Source: Bos javanicus (Eukaryota > Chordata > Mammalia > Artiodactyla > Bovidae). From it: 64,000 nucleotides of DNA. The position numbers were made by a program, and so were the translations under genes. This document shows positions 1-12,641 of the stretch, piece by piece. The notes beneath the pieces are model-generated. The model did no database searches. It worked only from the letters and a program-made list of their open reading frames with translations, and was not told where the DNA came from. The DNA is taken from assembly GCF_032452875.1 (NCBI RefSeq), contig NW_026894342.1, forward strand, positions 1 to 64,000, in the 5' to 3' direction. The first letter of the stretch is position 1. Every line of letters begins with the position of its first letter.

Positions 1-886
1 ACGATCAGTGCATGATCAGTCACGTGATCAGTGCATGATCAGCCACAGTGATCAGTGCATGATCAGCCAATGTGATCAGTGCATGATAGCCACGCAGATC
101 AGTGCATGATCAGTCATGTGATACGTGTGTGATCAGCCACGTGATCAGTGCATGATAGCCACGTGATCAGTGCATGACAGCCACGTGATCAGTGCATGAG
201 AGCCACGGATCAGTGCATGATCAGTCACGTGATACATGTGTGATCAGCCACGTGATCAGTGCATGATGAGCCACGTGATCAGTGCAGGATCAATTACGTG
301 ATCAGTGCATGATCAGTCACGTGACCAGTACATGGTTGCTACGTGATCGTTGCATGATCAGCCACGTGAGCAGAGCATGATAGCCACGTGGTCAGTGCAT
401 GATCAGTCACGTGATCAGTACATGATCAGTCATGTGAACAGTGCATGATCATTTACGTGATCTTTGCATGATCAGTCACGTTACCAGTATATGGTTGCTA
501 CATGATCATTCCATGAAGCCACGTGAGCAGTGCATGATAGCCACGTGATGTGTGCATGAGTTACGTGAGCAGAGTATGATCAGCCACGTGATCAGTGCAT
601 GAGTGCCACGTGATCAGTGCATGATATGTCACGTGACAGGTGTGTGATCAGCCACGGAACAGTGCATGTTCAGCCACGTGATCAGTGCATGATAGCCACG
701 TGATCAGTGCATGATCAGTTACGTGAGCAGTGTATGATCAGCCACGTGATCAGTGCATGGTCAGACACGTGAACAGTGTATGATCAGCCACGTGATCAGT
801 GCATGATATCCAAGGGATCAGTGCATGATCATCACGTGATCAGTGTATGATCAGCCACGTGAACAGTGCATGCTCAGTCACGTGAT
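1..886. repeat. Partial HOR unit truncated by the window start
   Basis: This is the tail of a unit whose core lies upstream of the window. It starts with M7/M8-type monomers (GATACGTGTGTG near 122, GATACATGTGTG near 231). It then runs through M9 (GGTTGCTACG near 333) and M10 (GATGTGTGCATGAG near 547, GGTCAGACACG near 759), ending at the CATGCTCAGTCACG monomer that always precedes a core. Several monomers carry private changes, for example CATGAAGCC where later units read CATGACGAGCC. Confidence 0.9.
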
Positions 887-1132
887 CTGGGCCTGCTGAG
901 CTGCGTGATTACTGTCTGCTCATCTGCTTGACAATTGCCAGCTGAGCTGCACGATTCCTGCCTGTCATCTGCTTGACAATTGCCAGCTGTGCTGCATAAT
1001 TCCTGCCTGTTCAGCTGCTTGATTATTGCCAGCTGAGCAGCATGATTCCTCACACCTGAGTTCCATGATTATTCCCTGCTGACTGTTTGATTCGTGCCTA
1101 CTCAGCTCTTTGTTTATTGCCTCCAGAGGCAC
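887..1132. repeat. Core block, first copy: second family of 22-24 bp monomers with PvuII sites
   Basis: The 246-bp core is itself about eleven 22-24 bp repeats. Aligned with the array monomer, GCTGC..TGATTATTGCC..GCTGA matches it at about 14 of 23 positions. A 45-46 bp dimer step is visible: CTGCTTG recurs at 924, 969 and 1015. Four PvuII/E-box hexamers CAGCTG lie at 939, 984, 1012 and 1030. The left junction monomer is a hybrid: it begins like the array (GTCACGTGATC) and ends like the core (GCCTGCTGA). The core is therefore in register with the array and not a foreign insertion. The same block opens every unit listed here. Confidence 0.92.
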
Positions 1133-2943
1133 ATGATCAGTGTATGATAGCAAACATGATCAGCGCATGATCAGTCACATGATCAGCGCCATTAAGTCAC
1201 GTGATCACTACATGATAGTCATGTGATCAGTCCATGCTCAGTCACGGTATCAGTGCATGATCAGCCACGTGATCAGCGCATGATCTGTCACAAGATTAGT
1301 GTATGAACATCCACGTGATCAGTGCACGGGCAGTCATGTGATCAGTGCATGATATAGACGTGAACAGTGCATGATCAGTCTCGTGATCAGTGCATGATAG
1401 CCACGTGATCAGTGCATGATCAGTCACCTGATGGGTGTATGATCATTCACGTGACCTGTACATGGTAGCTACATGATCATTGCATGATCAGCCACGTGAT
1501 CAGTGAATGACCAGGTACGTGATCAGTGTATGTCCAGCCAAGTGATCAGTGCATGATCAGTCACGTGATCAGTGCATGATCAGTTAGGTGATCAGTGTAT
1601 GATCAGCCACGTGATCAGTGCATGATCAGCCACATGATCAGTGCATGATCAATTACGTGATCAGTGCATGATCAGTCACGTGACCAGTACATGGTAGCTA
1701 CGTGATCATTGCCTGATCAGCCACATGATCAGTGCATGATAGCCACGTAATCAGTGCATGATAGCCACGTGATCATTACTGATCAGTCATGTGATACGTG
1801 TGTGATCAGCCACGTGATCAGTGCATGATATCCACGTGATCAGTGCATGACAGCCACGTGATCAGTGCATGAGAGCCACGGGATCAGTGCATGATCAGTC
1901 ACGTGATCATGTGTGATCAGCCACGTGATCAGTGCATGATGAGCCACGTGATCAGTGCAGGATCAATTACGTGATCAGTGCATGATCAGTCACGTGACCA
2001 GTACATGGTGCTACGTGATCATTGCATGATCAGCCACGTGAGCAGAGCATGATAGCCACGTGGTCAGTGCATGATCAGTCACGTGATCAGTACATGATCA
2101 GTCACGTGAACAGTGCATGATCATTTACGTGATCTTTGCATGATCAGTCACGTTACCAGTATATGGTTGCTACGTGATCATTCAATGACGAGCCACGTGA
2201 GCAGTGCATGATAGCCACGTGATGTGTGCATGAGTTACGTGAGCAGAGTATGATCAGCCACGTGATCAGTGCATGAGTGCCACATGATCAGTGCATGATA
2301 TGTCACGTGACAGGTGTGTGATCAGCCACGTGATCAGTGCATGATAGCCACGTGATCAGTGCATGATCAGTCACCTGATGGGTGTATGATCATTCACGTG
2401 ACCTGTACATGGTAGCTACATGATCATTGCATGATCAGCCACGTGAGTAGTTCATGATAGCCACGTGATCAGTGCATGATCAGACACGAGATCAGTGCAT
2501 GATCAGTCACGTGATCAGTGCATGATCAGCCACGTGATCAGTGCATGGTAGCTGCGTGATCATTCCATGACGAGCCACGTGAGCAGTGCATGATAGCCAC
2601 GTGATGTGTGCATGAGTTACGTGAGCAGAGTATGATCAGCCACGTGATCAGTGCATGAGTGACACGTGATCAGTGCATGATATGTCACGTGACAGGTGTG
2701 TGATCAGCCACGTGAACAGTGCATGTTCAGACACGGGATCAGTGCATGATAGCCACGTGATCAGTGCATGATCAGTTACGTGAGCAGTGCATGATCAGCC
2801 ACGTGATCAGTGCATGGTCAGACACGTGAACAGTGTATGATCAGCCACGTGATCAGTGCATGATATCCAAGTGATCAGTGCATGATCATCACGTGATCAG
2901 TGTATGATCAGCCACGTGAACAGTGCATGCTCAGTCACGTGAT
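887..2943. repeat. HOR unit 1 (2057 bp), rearranged
   Basis: The core is at 887-1132, followed by M1, M2, M3 (CACCTGATGGGTG near 1426), M6-like, M7, M8, M9 and the start of M10. The order then breaks: M3 reappears near 2372 and M4 near 2445, followed by a second M9 tail and a complete M10 (GATGTGTGCATGAG near 2220 and again near 2600). M5 is absent. The unit therefore looks like a fusion of pieces from at least two units, not a simple expansion. Confidence 0.88.
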
Positions 2944-5009
2944 CTGGGCCTGCTGAGCTGCGTGATTACTGTCTGCTCATCTGCTTGACAATTGCCAGCT
3001 GAGCTGCACGATTCCTGCCTGTCATCTGCTTGACAATTGCCAGCTGTGCTGCGTAATTCCTGCCTGTTCAGCTGCTTGATTATTGCCAGCTGAGCAGCAT
3101 GATTCCTCACACCTGAGTTCCATGATTATTGCCTGCTGACTGTTTGATTCGTGCCTACTCAGCTCTTTGTTCATTGCCTCCAGAGGCACATGATCAGTGT
3201 ATGATAGCAAACATGATCAGCGCATGATCAGTCACATGATCAGTGCCATTAAATCACGTGATCACTACATGATAGTCATGTGATCAGTCCATGCTCAGTC
3301 ACAGTATCAGTGCATGATCAGCCACGTGATCAGTACATGATCTGTCACAAGATTAGTGTATGATCATCCATGTGATCAGTGCACGGGCAGTCATGTGATC
3401 AGTGCATGATATAGACGTGAACAGTGCATGATCAGTCTCGTGATCCGTGCATGATAGCCACGTGATCAGTGCATGATCAGTCACCTGATGGGTGTATGAT
3501 CATTCACGTGACCTGTACATGGTAGCTACATGATCATTGCATGATCAGCCACGTGAGTAGTTCATGATAGCCACGTGATCAGTGCATGATCAGACACGAG
3601 ATCAGTGCATGATCAGTCACGTGATCAGTGCATGATCAGTCATGTGACCAGTACATGGTAGCTACGTGATCATGGCATGATCAGCCACGTGAGCAGTGCA
3701 TGATAGCCACGTGATCAGTGCATGATCAGACACGAGATCAGTGCATGATATGTCACGTGACAGGTGTGTGATCAGCCACGTGAACAGTGCATGTTCAGCC
3801 ACGTGATCAGTGCATGATAGCCACGTGATCAGTGCATGATCAGTTACGTGAGCAGTGTATGATCAGCCACGTGATCAGTGCATGGTCAGACACGTGAACA
3901 GTGTATGATCAGCCACTTGATCAGTGCATGATATCCAAGTGATCAGTGCATGATCATCACGTGATCAGTGCATGATCAGTCATGTGACCAGTACATGGTA
4001 GCTGCGTGATCATGGCATGATCAGCCACGTGAGCAGTGCATGATAGCCACGTGATCAGTGCATGATCAGACACGAGATCAGTGCATGATCAGTCACGTGA
4101 TCAGTGCATGATCAGTCATGTGACCAGTACATGGTAGCTGCGTGATCATGGCATGATCAGCCACGTGAGCAGTGCATGATAGCCACGTGATCAGTGCATG
4201 ATCAGACACGAGATCAGTGCATGATCAGTCACGTGATCAGTGCATGATCAGCTACGTGATCAGTGCATGACCAGGCACGTGATCAGTGTATGACCAGCCA
4301 AGTGATCAGTGCATGATAGCCACGTAATCAGTGCATGATCTGTCACGTGATCAGTGCATGTTCAGTTATGTGATCAGTGTATGATCAGCCACGTGATCAG
4401 TGCATGATCAGCCACATGATCAGTGCATGATCAATTACGTGCTCAGTGCATGATCAGTTACATGACCAGTACATGGTAGCTACGTGATCATTGCCTGATA
4501 AGCCACGTGATCAGTGCATGATAGCCACGTGATCAGTGCATGATAGCCACGTGATCAGTGCATGATCAGTCATGTGATACGCGTGTGATCAGCCACATGA
4601 TCAGTGCATGATATCCACGTGATCAGTGCATGACAGCCACGTGATCAGTGCATGAGAGCCACGGGATCAGTGCATGATCAGTCACGTGATACATGTGTGA
4701 TCAGCCACGTGATCAGTGCATGATGAGCCACGTGATCAGTGCATGATATGTCACGTGACAGGTGTGTGATCAGCCACGTGAACAGTGCATGTTCAGCCAC
4801 GTGATCAGTGCATGATAGCCACGTGATCAGTGCATGATCAGTTACGTGAGCAGTGTATGATCAGCCACGTGATCAGTGCATGGTCAGACACGTGAACAGT
4901 GTATGATCAGCCACGTGATCAGTGCATGATATCCAAGTGATCAGTACATGATCATCACGTGCTCAGTATATGATCAGCCACGTGAACAGTGCATGCTCAG
5001 TCACGTGAT
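2944..5009. repeat. HOR unit 2 (2066 bp), rearranged
   Basis: The core is at 2944-3189. M1-M4 are in order, then M5 occurs at 3641. An M10 fragment (GATATGTCACG near 3746 to GATCATCACG near 3960) is interposed, followed by M5 again at 3981 and 4117, then M6, M7, M8 and the second half of M10. M9 is missing. M1 carries CCATTAAATCACG and the next monomers read CACAGTATCAG and GATCAGTACATG, a variant set also found in units 4 and (partly) 10. Confidence 0.88.
3981..4252. repeat. Local 136-bp tandem duplication inside unit 2
   Basis: The landmark CATGTGACCAGTACATGG begins at 3981 and again at 4117, exactly 136 bp apart, which equals six monomers. Both copies continue with GGTAGCTGCG, GATCATGGC, a GAGCAGTG monomer and CAGACACGAG. 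The earlier copy at 3641 lies 340 bp upstream, or 15 monomers. The step sizes fit unequal exchange in monomer register. Confidence 0.85.
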
Positions 5010-6708
5010 CTGGGCCTGCTGAGCTGCGTGATTACTGTCTGCTCATCTGCTTGACAATTGCCAGCTGAGCTGCACGATTCCTGCCTGTCATCTGCTTGAC
5101 AATTGCCAGCTGTACTGCGTAATTCCTGCCTGCTCAGCTGCTTGATTATTGCCAGCTGAGCAGCATGATTCCTCACACCTGTGTTCCATGATTATTGCCT
5201 GCTGACTGTTTGATTTGTGCCTACTCAGCTCTTTGTTTATTGCCTCCAGAGGCACATGATCAGTGTATGATAGCAAACATGATCAGCGCATGATCAGTCA
5301 CATGATCAGCGCCATTAAGTCACGTGATCACTACATGATAGTCATGTGATCAGTCCATGCTCAGTCACGGTATCAGTGCATGATCAGCCACGTGATCAGT
5401 GCATGATCTGTCACAAGATTAGTGTATGATCAGTCATGTCATCAGTGCATTATATAGACGTGAACAGTGCATGATCAGTCTCGTGATCAGTGCATGATAG
5501 CCACGTGATCAGTGCATGATCAGTCACCTGATGGGTGTATGATCGTTCACGTGACCTGTACATGGTAGCTACATGATCATTGCATGATCAGCCACGTGAG
5601 TAGTTCATGATAGCCACGTGATCACTGCATGATCAGTCACGTGATCAGTGCATGATCAGTCATGTGACCAGTACATGGTAGCTGCGTGATCATGGCATGA
5701 TCAGCCACGTGAGCAGTGCATGATCAGTTATGTGATCAGTGTATGATCAGCCACGGGATCAGTGCATGATCAGCCACATGATCAGTGCATGATCAATTAC
5801 GTGATCAGTGCATGATCAGTCACGTGACCAGTACATGGTAACTACGTGATCATTGCCTGATCAGCCATATGATCAGTGCATGATAGCCACGTGATCAGTG
5901 CATGATAGCCACGTGATCAGTGCATGATCAGTCATGTGATACGTGTGTGATCAGCCACGTGATCAGTGCATGATATCCACGTGATCAGTGCATGACAGCC
6001 ACGTGATCAGTGCATGAGAGCCACGGGACCAGTGCATGATCAGTCACGTGATACATGTGTGATCAGCCACGTGATCAGTGCATGATGAGCCACGTGATCA
6101 GTGCAGGATCAATTACGTGATCAGTGCATGATCAGTCACGTGACCAGTACATGGTTGCTACGTGATCGTTGCATGATCAGCCACGTGAGCAGAGCATGAT
6201 AGCCACGTGGTCAGTGCATGATCAGTCACGTGATCAGTACATGATCAGTCACGTGAACAGTGCATGATCATTTACGTGATCTTTGCATGATCAGTCACGT
6301 TACCAGTATATGGTTGCTACGTGATCATTCCATGACGAGCCACGTGAGCAGTGCATGACAGCCACGTGATGTGTGCATGAGTTAGGTGAGCAGAGTATGA
6401 TCAGCCACGTGATCAGTGCATGAGTGACACATGATCAGTGCATGATATGTCACGTGACAGGTGTGTGATCAGCCACGTGAACGGTGCATGTTCAGCCACG
6501 TGATCAGTGCATGATAGCCACGTGATCAGTGCATGATCAGTTACGTGAGCAGTGCATGATCAGCCACGTGATCAGTGCATGGTCAGACACGTGAACAGTG
6601 TATGATCAGCCACGTGATCAGTGCATGATATCCAAGTGATCAGTGCATGATCATCACGTGATCAGTGTATGATCAGCCACGTGAACAGTGCATGCTCAGT
6701 CACGTGAT
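5010..6708. repeat. HOR unit 3 (1699 bp), lacking M6
   Basis: The core is at 5010-5255 and carries the CACCTGTGTTCC variant later seen in units 13 and 14. M1 to M5 follow, with a shortened M2 in which the GGGCAGTCATG region is reduced. M5 (near 5661) then joins M7 (AGTTATGTG near 5727) directly, so the M6 run is absent. M8, M9 and M10 are complete. Confidence 0.88.
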
Positions 6709-8454
6709 CTGGGCCTGCTGAGCTGCGTGATTACTGTCTGCTCATCTGCTTGACAATTGCCAGCTGAGCTGCACGATTCCTGCCTGTCATCTGCTTGACA
6801 ATTGCCAGCTGTGCTGCATAATTCCTGCCTGTTCAGCTGCTTGATTATTGCCAGCTGAGCAGCATGATTCCTCACCCCTGAGTTCCATGATTATTGCCTG
6901 CTGACTGTTTGATTCGTGCCTACTCAGCTCTTTGTTTATTGCCTCCAGAGGCACATGATCAGTGTATGATAGCAAACATGATCAGCGCATGATCAGTCAC
7001 ATGATCAGTGCCATTAAATCACGTGATCACTACATGATAGTCATGTGATCAGTCCATGCTCAGTCACAGTATCAGTGCATGATCAGCCACGTGATCAGTA
7101 CATGATCTGTCACAAGATTAGTGTATGATCATCCACGTGATCAGTGCACGGGCAGTCATGTGATCAGTCCATGATATAGACGTGAACAGTGCTTGATCAG
7201 TCACGTGATCAGTGCATGATCAGTCATGTGACCAGTACATGGTAGCTGTGTGATCATGGCATGATCAGCCAGGTGAGCAGTGCATGATAGCCACGTGATC
7301 AGTGCATGATCAGACACGAGATCAGTGCATGATCAGTCACGTGATCAGTGCATGATCAGCCACGTGATCAGTGCATGACCAGGCACGTGATCAGTGTATG
7401 TCCAGCCAAGTGATCAGTGCATGATAGCCACGTGATCAGTGCATGATCAGTCACGTGATCAGTGCATGATCAGTTATGTGATCAGTGTATGATCAGCCAC
7501 GTGATCAGTGCATGATCAGCCACATGATCAGTGCATGATCAATTACGTGCTCAGTGCATGATCAGTTACGTGACCAGTACATGGTAGCTACGTGATCATT
7601 GCCTGATAAGCCACGTGATCAGTGCATGATAGCCACGTGATCAGTGCATGAGAGCCACGTGATCAGTGCATGATCAGTCATGTGATACGTGTGTGATCAG
7701 CCACATGATCAGTGCATGATATCCACGTGATCAGTGCATGACAGCCACGTGATCAGTGCATGAGAGCCACGGGATCAGTGCATGATCAGTCACGTGATAC
7801 ATGTGTGATCAGCCACGTGATCAGTGCATGATGAGCCACGTGATCAGTGCAGGATCAATTACGTGATCAGTGCATGATCAGTCACGTGACCAGTACATGG
7901 TTGCTACGTGATCGTTGCATGATCAGCCACGTGAGCAGAGCATGATAGCCACGTGGTCAGTGCATGATCAGTCACGTGATCAGTACATGATCAGTCACGT
8001 GAACAGTGCATGATCATTTACGTGATCTTTGCATGATCAGTCACGTTACCAGTATATGGTTGCTACGTGATCATTCCATGACGAGCCACGTGAGCAGTGC
8101 ATGATAGCCACGTGATGTGTGCATGAGTTACGTGAGCAGAGTATGATCAGCCACGTGATCAGTGCATGAGTGCCACGTGATCAGTGCATGATATGTCACG
8201 TGACAGGTGTGTGATCAGCCACGTGAACAGTGCATGTTCAGCCACGTGATCAGTGCATGATAGCCACGTGATCAGTGCATGATCAGTTACGTGAGCAGTG
8301 TATGATCAGCCACGTGATCAGTGCATGGTCAGACACGTGAACAGTGTATGATCAGCCACGTGATCAGTGCATGATATCCAAGTGATCAGTGCATGATCAT
8401 CACGTGATCAGTGTATGATCAGCCACGTGAACAGTGCATGCTCAGTCACGTGAT
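6709..8454. repeat. HOR unit 4 (1746 bp), lacking M3-M4
   Basis: The core is at 6709-6954, with a private CACCCCTGAG change. M1 has the CCATTAAATCACG form. M2 ends early at ATATAGACGTG and passes directly to M5 near 7226, so M3 and M4 are missing. M6 to M10 are complete. The length resembles the regular 1,743-bp units further right, but it was reached by a different deletion. Confidence 0.88.
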
Positions 8455-10763
8455 CTGGGCCTGCTGAGCTGCGTGATTACTGTCTGCTCATCTGCTTGAC
8501 AATTGCCAGCTGAGCTGCACGATTCCTGCCTGTCATCTGCTTGACAATTGCCAGCTGTGCTGCGTAATTCCTGCCTGCTCAGCTGCTTGATTATTGCCAG
8601 CTGAGCAGCATGATTCCTCACACCTGAGTTCCATGATTATTGCCTGCTGACTGTTTGATTCGTGCCTACTCAGCTCTTTGTTTATTGCCTCCAGAGGCAC
8701 ATGATCAGTGTATGATAGCAAACATGATCAGCGCATGATCAGTCACATGATCAGCGCCATTAAGTCACGTGATCACTACATGATAGTCATGTGATCAGTC
8801 CATGCTCAGTCACGGTATCAGTGCATGATCAGCCACGTGATCAGTGCATGATCTGTCACAAGATTAGTGTATGATCATCCACGTGATCAGTGCACGGGCA
8901 GTCATGTGATCAGTGCATGATATAGACGTGAACAGTGCATGATCAGTCTCGTGATCAGTGCATGATAGCCACGTGATCAGTGCATGATCAGTCACCTGAT
9001 GGGTGTATGATCATTCACGTGACCTGTACATGGTAGCTACATGATCATTGCATGATCAGCCACGTGAGTAGTTCATGATAGCCACGTGATCACTGCATGA
9101 TCAGTCACGTGATCAGTGCATGATCAGTCATGTGACCAGTACATGGTAGCTGCGTGATCATGGCATGATCAGCCACGTGAGCAGTGCATGATAGCCACGT
9201 GATCAGTGCATGATCAGACACGTGATCAGTGCATGATCAGTCACGTGATCAGTGCATGATCAGCCACGTGATCAGTGCATGATCAGGCACGTGATCAGTG
9301 TATGTCAGCCACGTGATCAGTGCATGATAGCCACGTGATCAGTGCATGATCAGTCACGTGATCAGTGCATGATCAGTTATGTGATCAGTGTATGATCAGC
9401 CACGTGATCAGTGCATGATCAGCCACATGATCAGTGCATGATCAATTACGTGATCAGTGCATGTTCAGTTACGTGACCAGTACATGGTAGCTACGTGATC
9501 ATTGCATGATAAGCCACGTGATCAGTGCATGATAGCCACGTGATCAGTGCATGATAGCCACGTGATCAGTGCATGACAGCCACGTGATCAGTGCATGATA
9601 GCCACGTGATCAGTGCATGATCAGTCACGTGATCATGTGTGATCAGCCACGTGATCAGTGCATGATCAGGCACGTGATCAGTGCATGATCAGCCACGTGA
9701 TCAGTGCATGATAGCCACGTGATCAGTGCATGATCAGTCACGTGATCAGTGCATGATCAGTTACGTGATCAGTGTATGATCAGCCACGTGATCAGTGCAT
9801 GATCAGCCACGTGATCAGTGCATGATCAATTACGTGATCAGTGCATGATCAGTCACGTGACCAGTACATGGTAGCTACGTGATCATTGCATGATCAGCCA
9901 CGTGATCAGTGCATGATAGCCACGTGATCAGTGCATGATAGCCACGTGATCAGTGCATGATAGCCACGTGATCAGTGCATGATCAGTCATGTGATACGTG
10001 TGTGATCAGCCACGTGATCAGTGCATGATATCCACGTGATCAGTGCATGACAGCCACGTGATCAGTGCATGAGAGCCACGGGATCAGTGCATGATCAGTC
10101 ACGTGATACATGTGTGATCAGCCACGTGATCAGTGCATGATGAGCCACGTGATCAGTGCAGGATCAATTACGTGATCAGTGCATGATCAGTCACGTGACC
10201 AGTACATGGTTGCTACGTGATCGTTGCATGATCAGCCACGTGAGCAGAGCATGATAGCCACGTGATCAGTGCATGATCAGTCACGTGATCAGTACATGAT
10301 CAGTCACGTGAACAGTGCATGATCATTTACGTGATCTTTGCATGATCAGTCACGTGACCAGTATATGGTTGCTACGTGATCATTCCATGACGAGCCACGT
10401 GAGCAGTGCATGATAGCCACGTGATGTGTGCATGAGTTACGTGAGCAGAGTATGATCAGCCACGTGATCAGTGCATGAGTGCCACGTGATCAGTGCAGGA
10501 TATGTCACGTGACAGGTGTGTGATCAGCCACGTGAACAGTGCATGTTCAGCCACGTGATCAGTGCATGATAGCCACGTGATCAGTGCATGATCAGTTACG
10601 TGAGCAGTGTATGATCAGCCACGTGATCAGTGCATGGTCAGACACGTGAACAGTGTATGATCAGCCACGTGATCAGTGCATGATATCCAAGTGATCAGTG
10701 CATGATCATCACGTGATCAGTGTATGATCAGCCACGTGAACAGTGCATGCTCAGTCACGTGAT
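8455..10763. repeat. HOR unit 5 (2309 bp), with internal duplication
   Basis: The core is at 8455-8700. All modules M1-M10 are present, but the M7 landmark GACCAGTACATGGTAGCTACG occurs at 9475 and again at 9859. This marks a 384-bp internal duplication of M6/M7-type monomers and explains most of the 405-bp excess over the 1,904-bp form. Monomers between the two copies are close to consensus. M10 carries the GCAGGATATG variant shared with units 30, 31, 32 and 35. Confidence 0.9.
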
Positions 10764-12641
10764 CTGGGCCTGCTGAGCTGCGTGATTACTGTCTGCTCAT
10801 CTGCTTGACAATTGCCAGCTGAGCTGCACGATTCCTGCCTGTCATCTGCTTGACAATTGCCAGCTGTGCTGCGTAATTCCTGCCTGCTCAGCTGCTTGAT
10901 TATTGCCAGCTGAGCAGCATGATTCCTCACACCTGAGTTCCATGATTATTGCCTGCTGACTGTTTGATTCGTGCCTACTCAGCTCTTTGTTTATTGCCTC
11001 CAGAGGCACATGATCAGTGTATGATAGCAAACATGATCAGCGCATGATCAGTCACATGATCAGCGCCATTAAGTCACGTGATCACTACATGATAGTCATG
11101 TGATCAGTCCATGCTCAGTCACGGTATCAGTGCATGATCAGCCACGTGATCAGTGCATGATCTGTCACAAGATTAGTGTATGATCATCCACGTGATCAGT
11201 GCACGGGCAGTCATGTGATCAGTGCATGATATAGACGTGATCAGTGCATGATCAGTCTCGTGATCAGTGCATGATAGCCACGTGATCAGTGCATGATCAG
11301 TCACCTGATGGGTGTATGATCATTCACGTGACCTGTACATGGTAGCTACATGATCATTGCATGATCAGCCACGTGAGTAGTGCATGATAGCCACGTGATC
11401 ACTGCATGATCAGTCACGTGATCAGTGCATGATCAGTCATGTGACCAGTACATGGTAGCTGCGTGACCATGGCATGTTCAGCCACGTGAGCAGTGCATGA
11501 TAGCCACGTGATCAGTGCATGATCAGACACGTGATCAGTGCATGATCAGTCACGTGATCAGTGCATGACCAGCACGTGATCAGTGTATGTCCAGCCAAGT
11601 GATCAGTGCATGATAGCCACGTGATCAGTGCATGATCAGTCACGTGATCAGTGCATGATCAGTTACGTGATCAGTGTATGATCAGCCACGTGATCAGTGC
11701 ATGATCAGCCACATGATCAGTGCATGATCAATTACGTGATCAGTGCATGATCAGTCACGTGACCAGTACATGGTAGCTACGTGATCATTGCATGATCAGC
11801 CACGTGATCAGTGCATGATAGCCACGTGATCAGTGCATGATAGCCACGTGATCAGTGCATGATCAGTCATGTGATACGTGTGTGATCAGCCACGTGATCA
11901 GTGCATGATATCCACGTGATCAGTGCATGACAGCCACGTGATCAGTGCATGAGAGCCACGGGACCAGTGCATGATCAGTCACGTGATACATGTGTGATCA
12001 GCCACGTGATCAGTGCATGATGAGCCACGTGATCAGTGCAGGATCAATTACGTGATCAGTGCATGATCAGTCACGTGACCAGTACATGGTTGCTACGTGA
12101 TCGTTGCATGATCAGCCACGTGAGCAGAGCATGATAGCCACGGTCAGTGCATGATCAGTCACGTGATCAGTACATGATCAGTCACGTGAACAGTGCATGA
12201 TCATTTACGTGATCTTTGCATGATCAGTCACGTTACCAGTATATGGTTGCTACGTGATCATTCCATGTCGAGCCACGTGAGCAGTGCATGATAGCCACGT
12301 GATGTGTGCATGAGTTACGTGAGCAGAGTATGATCAGCCACGTGATCAGTGCATGAGTGACACGTGATCAGTGCATGATATGTCACGTGACAGGTGTGTG
12401 ATCAGCCACGTGAACAGTGCATGTTCAGCCACGTGATCAGTGCATGATAGCCACGTGATCAGTGCATGATCAGTTACGTGAGCAGTGCATGATCAGCCAC
12501 GTGATCAGTGCATGGTCAGACACGTGAACAGTGTATGATCAGCCACGTGATCAGTGCATGATATCCAAGTGATCAGTGCATGATCATCACGTGATCAGTG
12601 TATGATCAGCCACGTGAACAGTGCATGCTCAGTCACGTGAT
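10764..12641. repeat. HOR unit 6 (1878 bp), nearly complete
   Basis: The core is at 10764-11009. All modules are present in order. The 26-bp shortfall from 1,904 is explained in M6, where one 23-bp monomer is missing and GACCAGGCACG is shortened to GACCAGCACG near 11566. M5 has a private GCGTGACCATGG change. Confidence 0.9.

Noticed and set aside
1110..1130. CENP-B box, prompted by TTCG in the core (GATTCGTGCC)
   Set aside because: The required A and CGGG after TTCG are absent (the sequence reads TTCGTGCCTACTCAGC). CACGGG monomers lack the TTCG half. No full match was seen on either strand.
887..1132. Core as an inserted transposon or retroelement fragment
   Set aside because: It keeps the 22-24 bp step, joins the array through hybrid monomers in phase, and has no target-site duplication, terminal repeats or tail.
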